Origin: Apiospora phragmitis
Taxonomy: Eukaryota > Ascomycota > Sordariomycetes > Amphisphaeriales > Apiosporaceae
Assembly (NCBI GenBank): GCA_038363925.1
Contig: JAQQWL010000001.1
Coordinates: forward strand, 1,488,001 to 1,552,000
Length of the DNA stretch: 64,000 nucleotides
Direction: 5' to 3'
Shown here: positions 38,823 to 49,428 of the stretch, piece by piece
How positions within the stretch are numbered: the stretch's first letter is position 1
How the letters are laid out: every line of letters starts with the position of its first letter
Translations under genes and position numbers: made by a program
The notes under the pieces: model-generated
What the model saw: the letters and a program-made list of their open reading frames with translations, nothing else
What the model was told of the DNA's origin: nothing
The model's database searches: none

Positions 38823-39553
38823 TATAACGAACGCTATCCGGGTTCTAAAAGAGACCTAGTAAGGCGTACTAAGGTTTATATTTAATAATACGAGAGAGTA
38901 TTTAAACGTGCGATAAAAGTCCGCTTTTATCGATATAATGTGTAATAGTTATAAAAATAAGGTAATTAAAGTGCGTAGATTTAAAAGTATTTATAATAGA
39001 GTTATTAAGGTTATTTATTTTATTAATAAACTAAATTAATATTTAAATTAATTATTAAAATAAAGAGTATTTATATAAAATATATAAAGAACGTTTATTA
39101 TTTATATATTTAATTTTTTTTATTAATATAAATACCGTTTCGTAATTATTTAATTGTAATTAATATTACTCGATATTATTTAATATTATTTAATTAAGTA
39201 TTATTAAATAACTCGTTAAGACTTTATTACGCGACGTTTTTATCTCGTATTTTTACGTAACCGAGTATTATTTCGTTATAATTATCTTTTTTAAACTATT
39301 TATTTTATACTATTTTTTAAATACTAATTTAAAGTAGCTATACTACTTTTAATCGTCGTAATATTAATTATTATAGTTAATAAACTTTAATAGTTTTAAT
39401 AGTTTTTTATTAATAAACGAGTTTTATTAGTCGAAGGGCTCGTAGGGTAGTTTTCGTAATTAATATAGCTAGTTAAGTTAATAAGCGCCTCGGGTTATCC
39501 TAGCGCCGTTTCTAGGGTAGGGCTAGTCGCATAAGTTAGGCCCGTTCGTAATA
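38823..39553 (-). repeat. Solo LTR, type 1b, minus orientation, in the E0 transposase
   Basis: 731 bp from TATAACGAACGC to CGTTCGTAATA, the reverse complement of the E1 LTR family. No internal element sequence adjoins it. Flanks are CCTAT (38818-38822) and CCTAC (39554-39558), one transition apart, so it is the relic of a separate insertion collapsed by LTR-LTR recombination. Confidence 0.85.
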
Positions 39554-40075
39554 CCTACTTATTCCTTAAAAATTAAAAACTTTAAACAACTCGATTAAGG
39601 CTTAATCTTAAACCGAATACGTTCGAAACGGTATTATATAATATTAAAATAGTTTTCCGACGTTTATTTTAATTAGCTTTAATTAAATCGTAAAGGCTAT
39701 AACGTATATTATATACCGAGTTACTCTTTTAAAAGATAAGAATATAATACTTTAAAAAGTAAATAAAATACTTAGCCGGCCCCGCCGTACGAAAAAAAAA
39801 ACGGCTATAAAATAAAGGATTATTTTATATATAAATTAGAGAAGACTAATAGTTTTAAAGAGATATTAATAGATAGTTATAAAACGAATTACGTTAAAAG
39901 AGTAATTATATAAAGATGTTTAAAACACGCTTATAACGCTATAAAATCTATAAAAAGCCCGGGTATAATACGTATACTTATTAAAATAATATAAAAGTAT
40001 TTAGAGATAAAGATTTTAATTAATTTTAATATATTAAATGCGTTGTAGTAAAATTAACTTATATTTTATTAAAAG
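39554..40075 (+). pseudogene. Pogo/Fot1 transposase, C-terminal part
   Basis: The last decayed piece, after the solo LTR and starting with its right target copy. It reads TTRLRLNLKPN near the start, then a Lys/Arg-rich stretch around 39785-39810, consistent with the variable tail of pogo transposases. No intact frame remains. The noncoding end of E0 and its right TIR follow. Confidence 0.6.
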
Positions 40076-40108
40076 GGGTATAAAAGAATGAGACATTCGC
40101 TTATGTAA

Positions 40109-40130
40109 GACATTCGTTTATGAGATACGT
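40109..40130 (-). repeat. Right terminal inverted repeat of E0, with an extra internal copy
   Basis: Reads GACATTCGTTTATG then AGATACGT, followed by TA at 40131-40132. A second direct partial copy of the inner half (GACATTCGCTTATG) lies just inside at 40092-40105, so the right end carries a subterminal repeat not seen at the left end. Confidence 0.85.
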
Positions 40131-40132
40131 TA

Positions 40133-41762
40133 GTAGCTATCAATAAGATAAGCTTATCTGAGCTACCCTTCTAGCCCACATTGATTATGGGCATATTATT
40201 GTCTCCCACCTAGAGCAAGATAAAAAGGAAGTGCTTGGGGGTAAAGAGAGGGGTAATCAATGGTAGCTGGGCAACACTCAGGATAACTCCATGTCCCGAG
40301 GTTTCCTTCAACTTGATACTGCATGTACTAGCTGCAAGTATGTGACCAGTGGCCATCATCATAGGTATGGTGGTTTCACGAACTGAATACGAATGATGGA
40401 TGTCCTGGGAAGCTTCTTCTGCTTGTGGTATGATACGCTAGAACCCAAAGAACAGCTCGATACCACCCGAAAGCACTGGCCCTTTATACTGTTCCAAGCT
40501 TTGCAACAACTGGAATAGAAATTAGAGATCCTGATCAAGAATAATAATGGGAGATGCCCTTTATCTAGAGACCTGAGTGTCTCCTTGAAAGTGAAGCATA
40601 AGCATTGTCATGAAGTATGAGTGGTGGGAGACAGTTAGAATTGAAGAGGGTGGCGGGGCTTATTTGCAAATGTTTCTGCTCCAGTTAGAGTTCGTATGTG
40701 ATGGTCCTCGGGTCTTCCACTTCATGCCCAATTCTTGGACTCTTTGAGTTTAGGTCTACCAATGTCTGCATACCTCTAGTGAGCTAGTCGAGGACTTATT
40801 CAAGCTGTCATCCATGCTTAGTTAGCTGCGAAGCTCCTCCTCTTAGCTTCTCGGACTTAAGAAAGAGTCACACCGGATGAGCAAGGCTGGCTGCTGCTTG
40901 GGGGAGGGGGAAATCGGTTAAAATTCACCCAGTAAATCGAGTGGCATCATTCCACATGTTCTCGTCAGACGAGTGGGTAAATCCGCCGTCAATATCAGAC
41001 TTGAGACACCAGTCCAGGCCCCAACAGGCCGTGGCAGTACACTCCGTATTATTGCATTATTGCGGCGCACCAAATCAGCATTTGCTTAGAAATTCCACCG
41101 TGCGATAAGAGGTGATGAGTCTTCCCCGTCCAGTTTCAGGTCTCCCACAGATATTCTGTATGGGCACGTCAGTCATCCATAGAATAAGTTTGTATTCAGG
41201 ACGATGACTCTAGTGGCGGCGTATGACAGCTATTATGACAGACAAGCCACTGGGATCACTCGGCCAGTGCCTTTTTCCAATGTATTCAATATAGGTAGGT
41301 AATTGAATAGAAGAGCGTGAGATAAGCAGTACGTAGACAATTCATGCCTAGCACCCAGTGGCAATTAGCAAATTAGGGCTTGGGTGAAGCTGTCCCATTA
41401 ACAGAGCACCACCAACTTTCTCACACACCCGACCAGAGGTGGGGCCAGCTCCCCTCAGTTTTTTTTTCCTGCAGCCCCGCACTTTGACCAGTTTATTCGA
41501 CTGCGACAGTTTCCTACCTCCCCCCTCCTCCTCTTCACATAACCACTGCAGGGAGCCTTCTGTTGGTGCTGCGTGCGACTTATAAACATCAACATCTTCT
41601 TTCGGTTTTCCTGTGTTCAATCTGTCTTGTCGATCGTCTTTGATCGACTTTTGCACAGAAGGGGTCTCTTTCTCGCCTCGCACAACCCCGCATCACCGGG
41701 TCCTTCAACACCACCACACATCGCAGGTTTTCTTCGGGTCTCGCCCGTAAAATACCGTCACG
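40133..41762. other. Intergenic region between E0 and eEF2, including the eEF2 promoter
   Basis: Normal GC content resumes within a few bases of the transposon end. No gene is seen. The last 350 bp hold pyrimidine-rich tracts (TTTTTTTTTCCTGCAG at about 41460 and a C/T-rich block at about 41515-41540), common in promoters of strongly expressed fungal genes. The short frames at 41573-41848 lie in the probable 5' UTR. Confidence 0.6.
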
Positions 41763-44676
41763 ATGGTCAAGTAAGCTCACTGCCTATCCATCCTCGTCTT
41801 CAAAGACATTGGTCATCATTGCCATGGCGATTTTATGTCTTGCGTTGATCGCTCAATGTCCATCCGTGCCGCCCCAACGGGCCCGGCATCTTCAACACCA
41901 GACCCATTACGACAATGCTAACTATTATTTCTTCACAGCTTCACCGTAGATGAGGTGCGCAAGCTCATGTAAGCAAAGCCCTGATACCTTGTTTTCTGTT
42001 AATGCAGTTGCTAACATTACAATAGGGACAAGCCGTAAGTTTCCAGCACCACAACCGATATCGACGACTTGGGGACCAGAAAGCGGCTCCAACTCGCATG
42101 CCTGGGGATTGTTACTAACTGCATCAAAGGTCCAATGTGCGTAACATGTCCGTTATTGCTCATGTCGATCACGGCAAATCTACCCTGACCGATTCTCTCC
42201 TGGCCAAGTGCGGTATTATCTCGTCCGCCAAGGCTGGAGATGCCCGTGCCACCGACACACGTCAAGATGAACAGGACCGTGGTATCACTATCAAGTCGAC
42301 AGCCATTTCCCTGTACGGCGAGCTTCCCCAAGAGGAAGACATTAAGGACATTCAGAACCAAAAGACGGACGGCAACGGCTTCTTGATCAACCTGATCGAT
42401 TCGCCTGGTCACGTTGATTTCTCTTCCGAAGTCACTGCTGCCCTCCGAGTCACTGATGGTGCTCTGGTTGTCGTCGACACCGTTGAGGGTGTCTGTGTCC
42501 AGACCGAGACCGTTCTGCGGCAGGCTCTTTCTGAGCGCATCAAGCCCGTTGTCATCATCAACAAGGTCGATCGTGCTCTTCTCGAGCTCCAGGTCTCCAA
42601 GGAGGACTTGTACCAGTCTTTCTCCCGTACCATCGAGTCGGTGAACGTCGTCATCTCGACTTACCTCGACAAATCTCTCGGTGACCTCCAGGTCTACCCC
42701 TACAAGGGAACAGTCGCTTTCGGTTCCGGTCTGCACGGTTGGGCCTTCACTGTCCGTCAGTTCGCGACTCGTTACGCCAAGAAGTTCGGTGTCGACCGTA
42801 ACAAGATGATGGAGCGTCTCTGGGGAGACAACTACTTCAACCCTCACACTAAGAAGTGGACCACCAAGAGCTCCCACGAGGGCAAGGAGTTGGAGCGTGC
42901 CTTCAACCAGTTCATCTTGGACCCCATCTTCAAGATCTTCTCTGCTGTCATGAACTTCAAGAAGGAGGAAGTTGCCACTCTTCTCAGCAAGCTTGACCTG
43001 AAGCTCGAGGCCGCCGACAAGGACAAGGAGGGCAAGCAGCTGCTCAAGGCTGTCATGCGTACTTTCCTGCCCGCCGCCGACTCCCTGATGGAGATGATGA
43101 TTCTTCATCTGCCTTCCCCCGTCACGGCTCAGAAGTACCGTGTCGAGACTCTGTACGAGGGTCCTCAGGACGACGAGGCCGCCATTGCCATTCGTGACTG
43201 TGACCCCAAGGGTCCCCTCATGCTGTACGTCTCCAAGATGGTGCCGACCTCCGATAAGGGTCGATTCTACGCCTTCGGTCGTGTGTTCGCCGGTACCGTC
43301 CGATCCGGTCTGAAGGTCCGCATCCAGGGCCCCAACTACGTCCCTGGCAAGAAGGAGGATCTCTTCATCAAGGCTATCCAGCGTACTGTCCTCATGATGG
43401 GCGGCAAGGTCGACCCCATCGATGATATGCCCGCTGGTAACATTGTCGGTCTGGTCGGTATCGATCAGTTCTTGCTCAAGTCCGGTACCCTCACCACCAG
43501 CGACACTGCCCACAACATGAAGGTCATGAAGTTCTCCGTGTCCCCTGTCGTGCAGCGCTCCGTTCAAGTCAAGAACGCTCAGGATCTTCCCAAGCTTGTG
43601 GAAGGTCTCAAGCGTCTCTCCAAGTCCGACCCTTGTGTCCTGACCTCTTCCAACGAGTCTGGTGAGCATGTTGTCGCTGGTGCTGGTGAGCTTCATCTTG
43701 AGATTTGCTTGAACGACCTCGAGAACGACCACGCTGGTGTTCCTCTTATCATTTCCGACCCTGTCGTCGGATACCGTGAGTCGATTGCCGGCAAGTCCAG
43801 CATGACCGCTCTGTCCAAGTCACCGAACAAGCACAACCGTATTTACATGACGGCTGAGCCGATCGATGAGGAGCTTGCTTTGGCCATCGAGGCCGGCAAG
43901 ATCTCCCCCCGCGAGGATTTCAAGACCCGTGCTCGCACCCTGGCTGACGACTTCGGCTGGGATGTCACCGATGCCCGAAAGATTTGGTGCTTCGGTCCCG
44001 ATACCCAGGGCCCTAACCTGTTGGTCGACCAGACCAAGGCTGTGCAGTACCTGAACGAAATCAAGGACTCCGTCGTCTCTGGTTTCCAGTGGGCCACCCG
44101 TGGGGGTCCCGTTGCTGAGGAGCCCATGCGTGGTGTCCGATGGAACATCATGGATGTCACCCTCCACGCTGATGCCATTCACCGTGGTGCTGGTCAGATC
44201 ATGCCCACCACTCGTCGTGTCCTGTACGCGTCTACTCTGCTTTCCGAGCCCGCTCTCCAGGAGCCCGTCTTCCTGGTCGAGATTCAAGTGCCCGAGCAGG
44301 CTATGGGTGGCGTCTACGGTGTCCTCACTCGCCGCAGAGGTCACGTCTTCGCTGAGGAGCAGCGTCCCGGTACGCCCCTCTTCACCATCAAGGCTTACCT
44401 GCCCGTCATGGAGTCTTTCGGCTTCAATGCCGATCTCCGACAGGGAACTGGTGGACAGGCCTTCCCCCAGATGGTGTTCGACCATTGGCAAGTCCTTCCC
44501 GGTGGTTCGCCCCTTGACAACACCTCCAAGGTCGGTGGCATCGTCCAGACGATCCGTAAGCGCAAGGGTCTTAAGATTGATGTGCCTGATGTCAGCAACG
44601 TAAGTCTACTTCCAACCCCCCAACTTGTTTTGAGACACTCACTAATGCCTTCGTCTAGTACTACGACAAGCTGTAA
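41763..44676 (+). CDS. EFT2: Translation elongation factor 2 (eEF2)
   Basis: GTPase that moves peptidyl-tRNA and mRNA through the ribosome. Exons 41763-41770, 41939-41968, 42026-42034, 42130-44599 and 44659-44676 give 844 residues, the usual fungal length. The start [16 protein letters not shown] is spread over three tiny exons of 8, 30 and 9 nt; intron 3 has a TACTAAC branch site. G motifs seen: [17 protein letters not shown] and NKVDRAL. The diphthamide loop reads [12 protein letters not shown] with His700; the residue three after it is Ala where yeast and human have Gly. The last intron (44600-44658, branch CTAAT) separates VSN from the C-terminal YYDKL. Long antisense frames over this gene are shadows of its codon bias. 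The symbol follows yeast usage. Confidence 0.97.
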
Positions 44677-45280
44677 AAGGCTCATCAACAAATTGATACA
44701 CTTGGGTCTCATGCCACACTTCACGACGATTATGAGACGAAATCTCGCATTTACGGGTTGGACCTGAAGGCGCCCGGGAGGAAATGCAACGCCTTGGGGG
44801 ATAAGGAATGATGCGACCGTGGATACCGGAAAAGCTATACAAAGGCAAAAGGCGTGGATCCTATACTAGCTGTCGTCCATATGGTTTGCTCTGTAGTTAT
44901 GAAGAATTGATTTTACGTTTAGACAACCTCGGGGTGTTTGTGCTTTTGTGACTGGTAGATCCAACTCCAGTAAATTGGTAGACCATTGAGCTGCACGCTT
45001 TATTGTTGCTAGGTAACCGTCGTGTCCAAATCTCGAGTCATTTTACACAATTAATCACTCAAAGTAGTTACCTACGCGGGTGTTTGCTATGCGGCAGTAC
45101 GTTGAAGCGGGGTCTCCGGTTGAGGGAGTGAGCCGGGTAGGCAGGCTATGCCTGCGTCTTATTCCATATTCCCCATGAATCAGGTCTTTGGTATTCTGTT
45201 AATATACAACCTGTCAGTCACCCCACCCAATATTACAACCTCGTCACCATTACACGTGGTGCTGGCTTTAGGCGAATAGA
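44677..45280. other. Intergenic, eEF2 terminator side and amidase promoter
   Basis: About 600 bp with no gene recognised. It holds the eEF2 3' UTR and the upstream region of the amidase-like gene. No TATA box or repeat stands out. Confidence 0.5.
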
Positions 45281-46365
45281 ATGGCACATCCGTTCCATAT
45301 CCACCCTGGTACTAAACACTTCAAGTGGTCTCGAGATCTCCCGCCAGTGCTCACAGTGCTTTCCGGAGCCGAGATCTCATTCGATCTGCATGACGGGGGC
45401 AACAATCAGGTACTAGAATGATTAGTGTTTACTCTTGGTACTATAGCTTACCTAGTACGACCAGATCCGTTTGGACAATGCCGAAACGGCCCTCTCGAGC
45501 TTTGATTTCACCCAAGCAGATCCGGGCCATGGCACGGTCTTCATAGAAGGTGCAGACCCGGGCGACGTGCCGCGCGTCAAATTCCTCGAGCTGGAGACGG
45601 CCGACTACGGCTGGACCGCCATCTTTCCGGGCTTCGGCATCCTGGCCGACGAGTTCGCCGACCAGCTGCCGGCGCTCCGGATGTGGGACCTCCGCGGCGC
45701 CGCCGGGAGGGGCTACCTCGAGTTCCCGACCGAGAGCGAACACCTGCGGGGCCAGATCCGCGTCCCCTTCGCCCCCCTTCCTGGGCACGATCGGCATCGC
45801 GCCGGCCGAGGGGGGCGACCACCCCATGGTGCCGCCCATGCTGCTCACGGGCGGTAACCTCGACACGCGCCACATCACGCGCGGCAGCGCGCTCTACCTG
45901 CCCGTCCAGGTTGCCGGCGCCTTGCTGAGTGTCGGGGACGGGCACGCGGCGCAGGGCGACGGCGAGGTCTGCGGGACGGCCGTCGAGACGCCCATGCGCT
46001 GCCGGCTGCGCGTCACGGTCGAGAAGGGAGGGGGCGCCGGCGCGAAGAAGAGCTGGTGCACCCACGGGCCCGCTATCGTGATGGCGCCCCGGGAGACCCT
46101 CGGGGCTGTGGGGGGTGATGGGCGCGAGTTCATGGCCGTGGGTGTCGATGCGGATCTGCACGAGGCCACGCGGAAGGCGGTCCGCGGCGTGCTGGCCTGG
46201 CTCGGGGCCGAGAAGGGCATGGAGCGGGCGGAGGCGTATATGCTGGCCAGCATGGCGGGTAGCTTGAAGTTGACTGAGGTGGTGGATATGCCGAACTATG
46301 TGGTTGGGTTTGGCATACCGTTGGGGATCTTCGTGGATCAAGGAGACCATTCAGTTCGGGTTTGA
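45281..46365 (+). CDS. Formamidase/acetamidase (FmdA/AmdA family), one frameshift
   Basis: Cytosolic amidase family releasing ammonia from short amides such as formamide or acetamide. Exon 1 is 45281-45409 (MAHPFHIHPGTKHFKW), intron 45410-45455 (only 46 nt, GTACTA...CCTAG), exon 2 45456-46365; about 345 residues. Typical features: the GGNNQ stretch, DPGHGTVFIEGADPGDV, FLGTIGIAPAEGG, PMLLTGGNLDTRHI, GSALYLPV and VGDGHAAQGDGEVCGTAVE, the last two lying in the conserved metal-site region. A frame change in the C6 run at 45772-45777 reads as one extra C; removing one C restores FAPFLGTIG. Exon 2 is notably GC-rich. Substrate is not predictable. Confidence 0.85.
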
Positions 46366-46894
46366 GTGGTTTGTTCGTCGGAGTTGTCAATTGTTGTAGC
46401 AACCAACGTTGGCATAATGAGATCACATATATTTTCTTCTTACATTCACTGGCAGGTTTATGTATATTGTACTCGTTAGTCGATCCTGAGATCAACCAGC
46501 CCAGTACTTGTCCATGATCTCAGAAGAACGCGGTTTAGGCTGAATCTAGTGGGTCATACCACACATACAGGGGCTGACAGTTGCCAATCTCTTTCTTATA
46601 CCTTTTCAGTGCGCATACTACCCGGGAAGTACGATTATATAGGCTATAATCAACTCGACGCCTTAGCCGTAGTATATTCAAGCTAAATTTATACCTCATG
46701 GTGTTTGGTTGATTACCCAAAGCAGAACCTCCAGGCCAGGATCCATCCAAAAAGGCTGGCTAAACTGTCCGAGGGAGTTAGTAGCGGTGCTGTTATCTTT
46801 GGCGAAATGAAAGCATGGATACGTGAATCACCGCCGGCACCTTTGGCGAAATGAAAGCATGGATACGTGAATCACCGCCGGCACCGTCATTCTT
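46366..46894. other. Intergenic between convergent amidase and GH92 genes
   Basis: Two 3' ends face each other here. No gene seen. The region contains a perfect 2 x 44 bp tandem duplication close to the GH92 stop codon. Confidence 0.6.
46797..46884. repeat. Perfect tandem duplication, 2 x 44 bp
   Basis: Units 46797-46840 and 46841-46884 are identical, starting CTTTGGCGAAATGAAAGC and ending CCGCCGGCAC. Being exact, it is either a recent slippage event or an assembly artefact. It lies 10 bp beyond the GH92 stop codon, in its 3' UTR. Confidence 0.95.
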
Positions 46895-49428
46895 CTAAGT
46901 TGCTGGACTAGGGTGTGTTGGATCGGTGGCCCAATTCACCGGCTCTGACCCCAGGACATATTCCATGGACCCTCCGTTGGCAAATACATCGTCCCAGGTT
47001 ACCCATGCCTTGACCCAGGTGTTCCCGCTGACCTTCAGGCTCTGTACATAGTACGCGTCCTCGCTGCCTCCAGCCGTAGTGATGTGCAGCTCCTTGCCAC
47101 CGCCGAGGTGGATTGTCAAGTCGCTAAACCAGGGCGATCCGACCAAGAAGGTCGTCTGCCCGGTCATGGGATAGAGACCCAGCATAACCCAGAGCACCCA
47201 GGACTCCATCGCACCTGCATCCGAGTTGCCCGGCAGGCCACCAGGAGTGGGCTGGTAGTAGCTCTTGGCGTTGAAACGGCTATACTTGACCGTCAAATCC
47301 TGGCGGCCGACGTAGTTGAACAAGAACGGCGTCGTGAAGCTCGGCTCGTTGCCCGGGTTGAAGGGCATCTTGCTAAACTTGAATTCGCCGCTCGGGTTCA
47401 GACCCGGAGTGAACATGGCCTCGAGCCGTGCGACGAAGGCGTCGGTCCCGCCGCAGAGCTCGACCAGGTGCTCGATGTCGTGATGCGCGTTGAAGGAGTA
47501 CTCGATCGGCAATCCTTGGTAATAGTCGTCGCCCCAGTAGCAACTGCCGCACGAAAGGGGGTCCTGCTTCTTGAACGTGCCGTCCGTGTTGCGAGGGCCT
47601 AAGAACCCGGTGAAATCCTGGAACTTCATGTCCGGGTTCCATTGGTTCCGCCAGTTGCGCGACCGGTTCAGGTACCGGCTCGCCTCGTCCGCCTTCTCCA
47701 TGCCGGAAGCAACTTGGTACAGGCCGAAGTCGTTGGCGGAATACTCCACGGCCTGGCTGACGGAGCGCTTGTACTTGGTGGTGATGTAGCCGTGTTCGAG
47801 CCAGTCGGGTAGCGCGCCGCGCCCTTCCTTGGTCGACGCGGACCTGTCCCTCGGGTTGTTGTTGTTGGGCGGCCCCGTCTCGGCGTCCGTGACCATGGCC
47901 TTGAATGCGTCCTCCCAGTCGACGGCCCCGCGCACGCCCTTCACGTACGCATCGGCGAGGACGTTGTCCGCGTTCGACCCGCCTTGCGTGACGCCGTTGG
48001 AGAAGGAGGAGCGTCCGTCGGGCATGAAGCCGTCGTGTCTCCAGATGTCGACGAGGGAGCGAATGAACTCCTCATACGCTACCGGCTCGATGATGTGGAA
48101 GAGAGAGGTGGTGCAGCGGAACTGTATACAGTTAGCAGGGCTATTGGGGACCTTGCTATATATCAAGGCATTACTTACCAAGTCCCACAGGGTGAACGTG
48201 TCATCATAGTATGGCTCACTCGAAGACCAGATAGGGTTCTCCCCTGTTTTGTTGGTGGGGATGATGTTCATATGGTACAGTGACGTATACAGAAGCTGTA
48301 GGTTCGTGTTGTTCGTGGTGTCTGTGGTCGTGATTTTGGACAAAATACGCTCGTTCCAGGCCTTCTTCACGTTCTCTTCCAGTGTCGCCAATGATATGTC
48401 ACGGGGCATCTCCTCATTAACATTCTTGCAGGCCTGGTTTGTGGAGAGGAAAGAGACTCCGACCCGGGAAGTGACCTGAGTAGAATTGAAGGTGAAGACA
48501 GCCCCGAGTCAAGCTGTGGACTCGACGCTGAGCGTGTCGTCGTACGAGGCAAGCTCGGTCTCCAGGGGTTTGGTCCCAACAAATGTCTTGTAAGTCGCCT
48601 CGTTGTCGAAGTGTCCGCAGAAGTAAACAGTCCATTTTGGCGCGCGGTTCCAGCCCTGTAATAGGGGTGGGTTAGCATAACCGGAATAACGGCCGCGGCC
48701 TTGCTTGAAAAGGCCCAAGGGGCTACTCACATTATCATACGAGCCAAAGCCCTCATAGTGAAGTGATCCGCTCTGGGGGTCTTCGATGACCGAGATATTT
48801 CCTCCTAGGTAGCTCTGACCAAGCCCCTGTCCCCGGAAGGAGGGCAGCACATGGGACACATCGACAACGACATTCGAGGAGGTGCTATCCTCGGGAAACG
48901 TGTAGCTGTACAGGCCTGCACGGTGCGTTGCGCTCATCTCCCGAGTCGTACCGCTTCCTAGGGATGACTTGTAGTAACCGACTCTTGCCTCATCCTTTGC
49001 CGAGCGGGTGTCGTTGTGGTCTTCTAGGGGATTCTCCATGGCGCCTACCACGGGCATCGGCGACACGACCATACTTGGGAGCGCCGCCCGTGCCGCTTTC
49101 GTGGAGAAGACTGAAGCCCGTGAAGCTTCCTGTCGCCTGGTACCCCGAGTAGCTGTCAGACCCAGTGTACAGGTCGGGACCAAGCTTGATGATCCCAAAC
49201 GGCAGGCTCACTCCTGGAAAGGTGTTGCCGCCGTTGATGGTTCTGGCCTATGAGAAGATCAGACGAAGTTTCCTTCACGATTTTTGGCTTTGCCAATCAG
49301 CTGAAAAGCCAATGATGACACATCGGGAAACTCACGTCAGGTAAGACATAATTAGTCAAGTCTTGGGCGGCACTGGCGGCATTGTTCAAAACGAGCGCAG
49401 AGGCCGCAACCACTCCTGAAGTGCGCAT
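46895..49428 (-). CDS. Secreted GH92 alpha-1,2-mannosidase, disrupted reading frame
   Basis: Exo-acting calcium-dependent alpha-mannosidase of glycoside hydrolase family 92. Exons from the start: 49428-49336, 49247-48731, 48655-48179 and 48121-46895, about 771 residues. Residues 1-20 (MRTSGVVAASALVLNNAASA) form a signal peptide. Family landmarks: LPFGIIKLGPD, GFSLLHESGTGGAPKYG, WSSSEPYYDDTFTLWDL, GGSNADNVLADAYVKG, AHHDIEHLVELCGG and GNSDAGAMESW. The introns at 48730-48656 and 48178-48122 are in frame and free of stops, but their GT/CAG ends and the family alignment show they are removed. Two lesions: a frame change near 49070 (reads as loss of 2 nt in KYGVVS) and an in-frame TGA at 48511-48509 between SVESTA and LGAVFTF. 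Either a pseudogene or sequence error. Confidence 0.85.

Larger units (their letters stand above)
6024..40130 (+). mobile_element. E0: pogo/Fot1-like DNA transposon, RIP-decayed, host of all nested insertions
   Basis: The outermost element. Its ends are near-perfect 22-bp inverted repeats (6024-6045 and 40109-40130), each flanked by TA (6022-6023 and 40131-40132), the pogo/Tc1 target. Coding remnants of a DDE_1 (pogo/Fot1) transposase run left to right in three pieces. Subtracting E1 with one target copy and the solo LTR with one target copy leaves about 1.98 kb, close to the length of fungal Fot1 relatives. Joining 6866 to 38259 restores one reading frame across the E1 site, reading VTVIQGVGSHGYAILPYIIF apart from a stop at an expected Trp just upstream. 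Stops sit where W, Q or R codons are expected, as RIP would leave. It is certainly inactive. Confidence 0.85.

Noticed and set aside
6024..40130. AT-rich block as centromere, mitochondrial insertion or CRISPR-like array
   Set aside because: It is fully explained by nested transposons with target duplications; repeats are LTRs and TIRs, not short spaced repeats, and no mitochondrial genes are visible.
42017..43732. 571-codon antisense frame over eEF2
   Set aside because: It is a shadow of strong codon bias in eEF2; composition (Leu, Gly, Asp, Val) mirrors the sense codons and no motif is present. The same holds for the long antisense frames over CPA1, the acinus-like gene and the amidase.
44600..44767. 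C-terminal extension of eEF2 read through the last intron
   Set aside because: GTAAGT...CTAAT...TCTAG marks an intron, and splicing restores the universal YYDKL-type end.
45683..45928. Extra Arg/Pro-rich frames over the GC-rich amidase exon
   Set aside because: High GC content opens all frames; only the frame with the amidase family sequence is supported.
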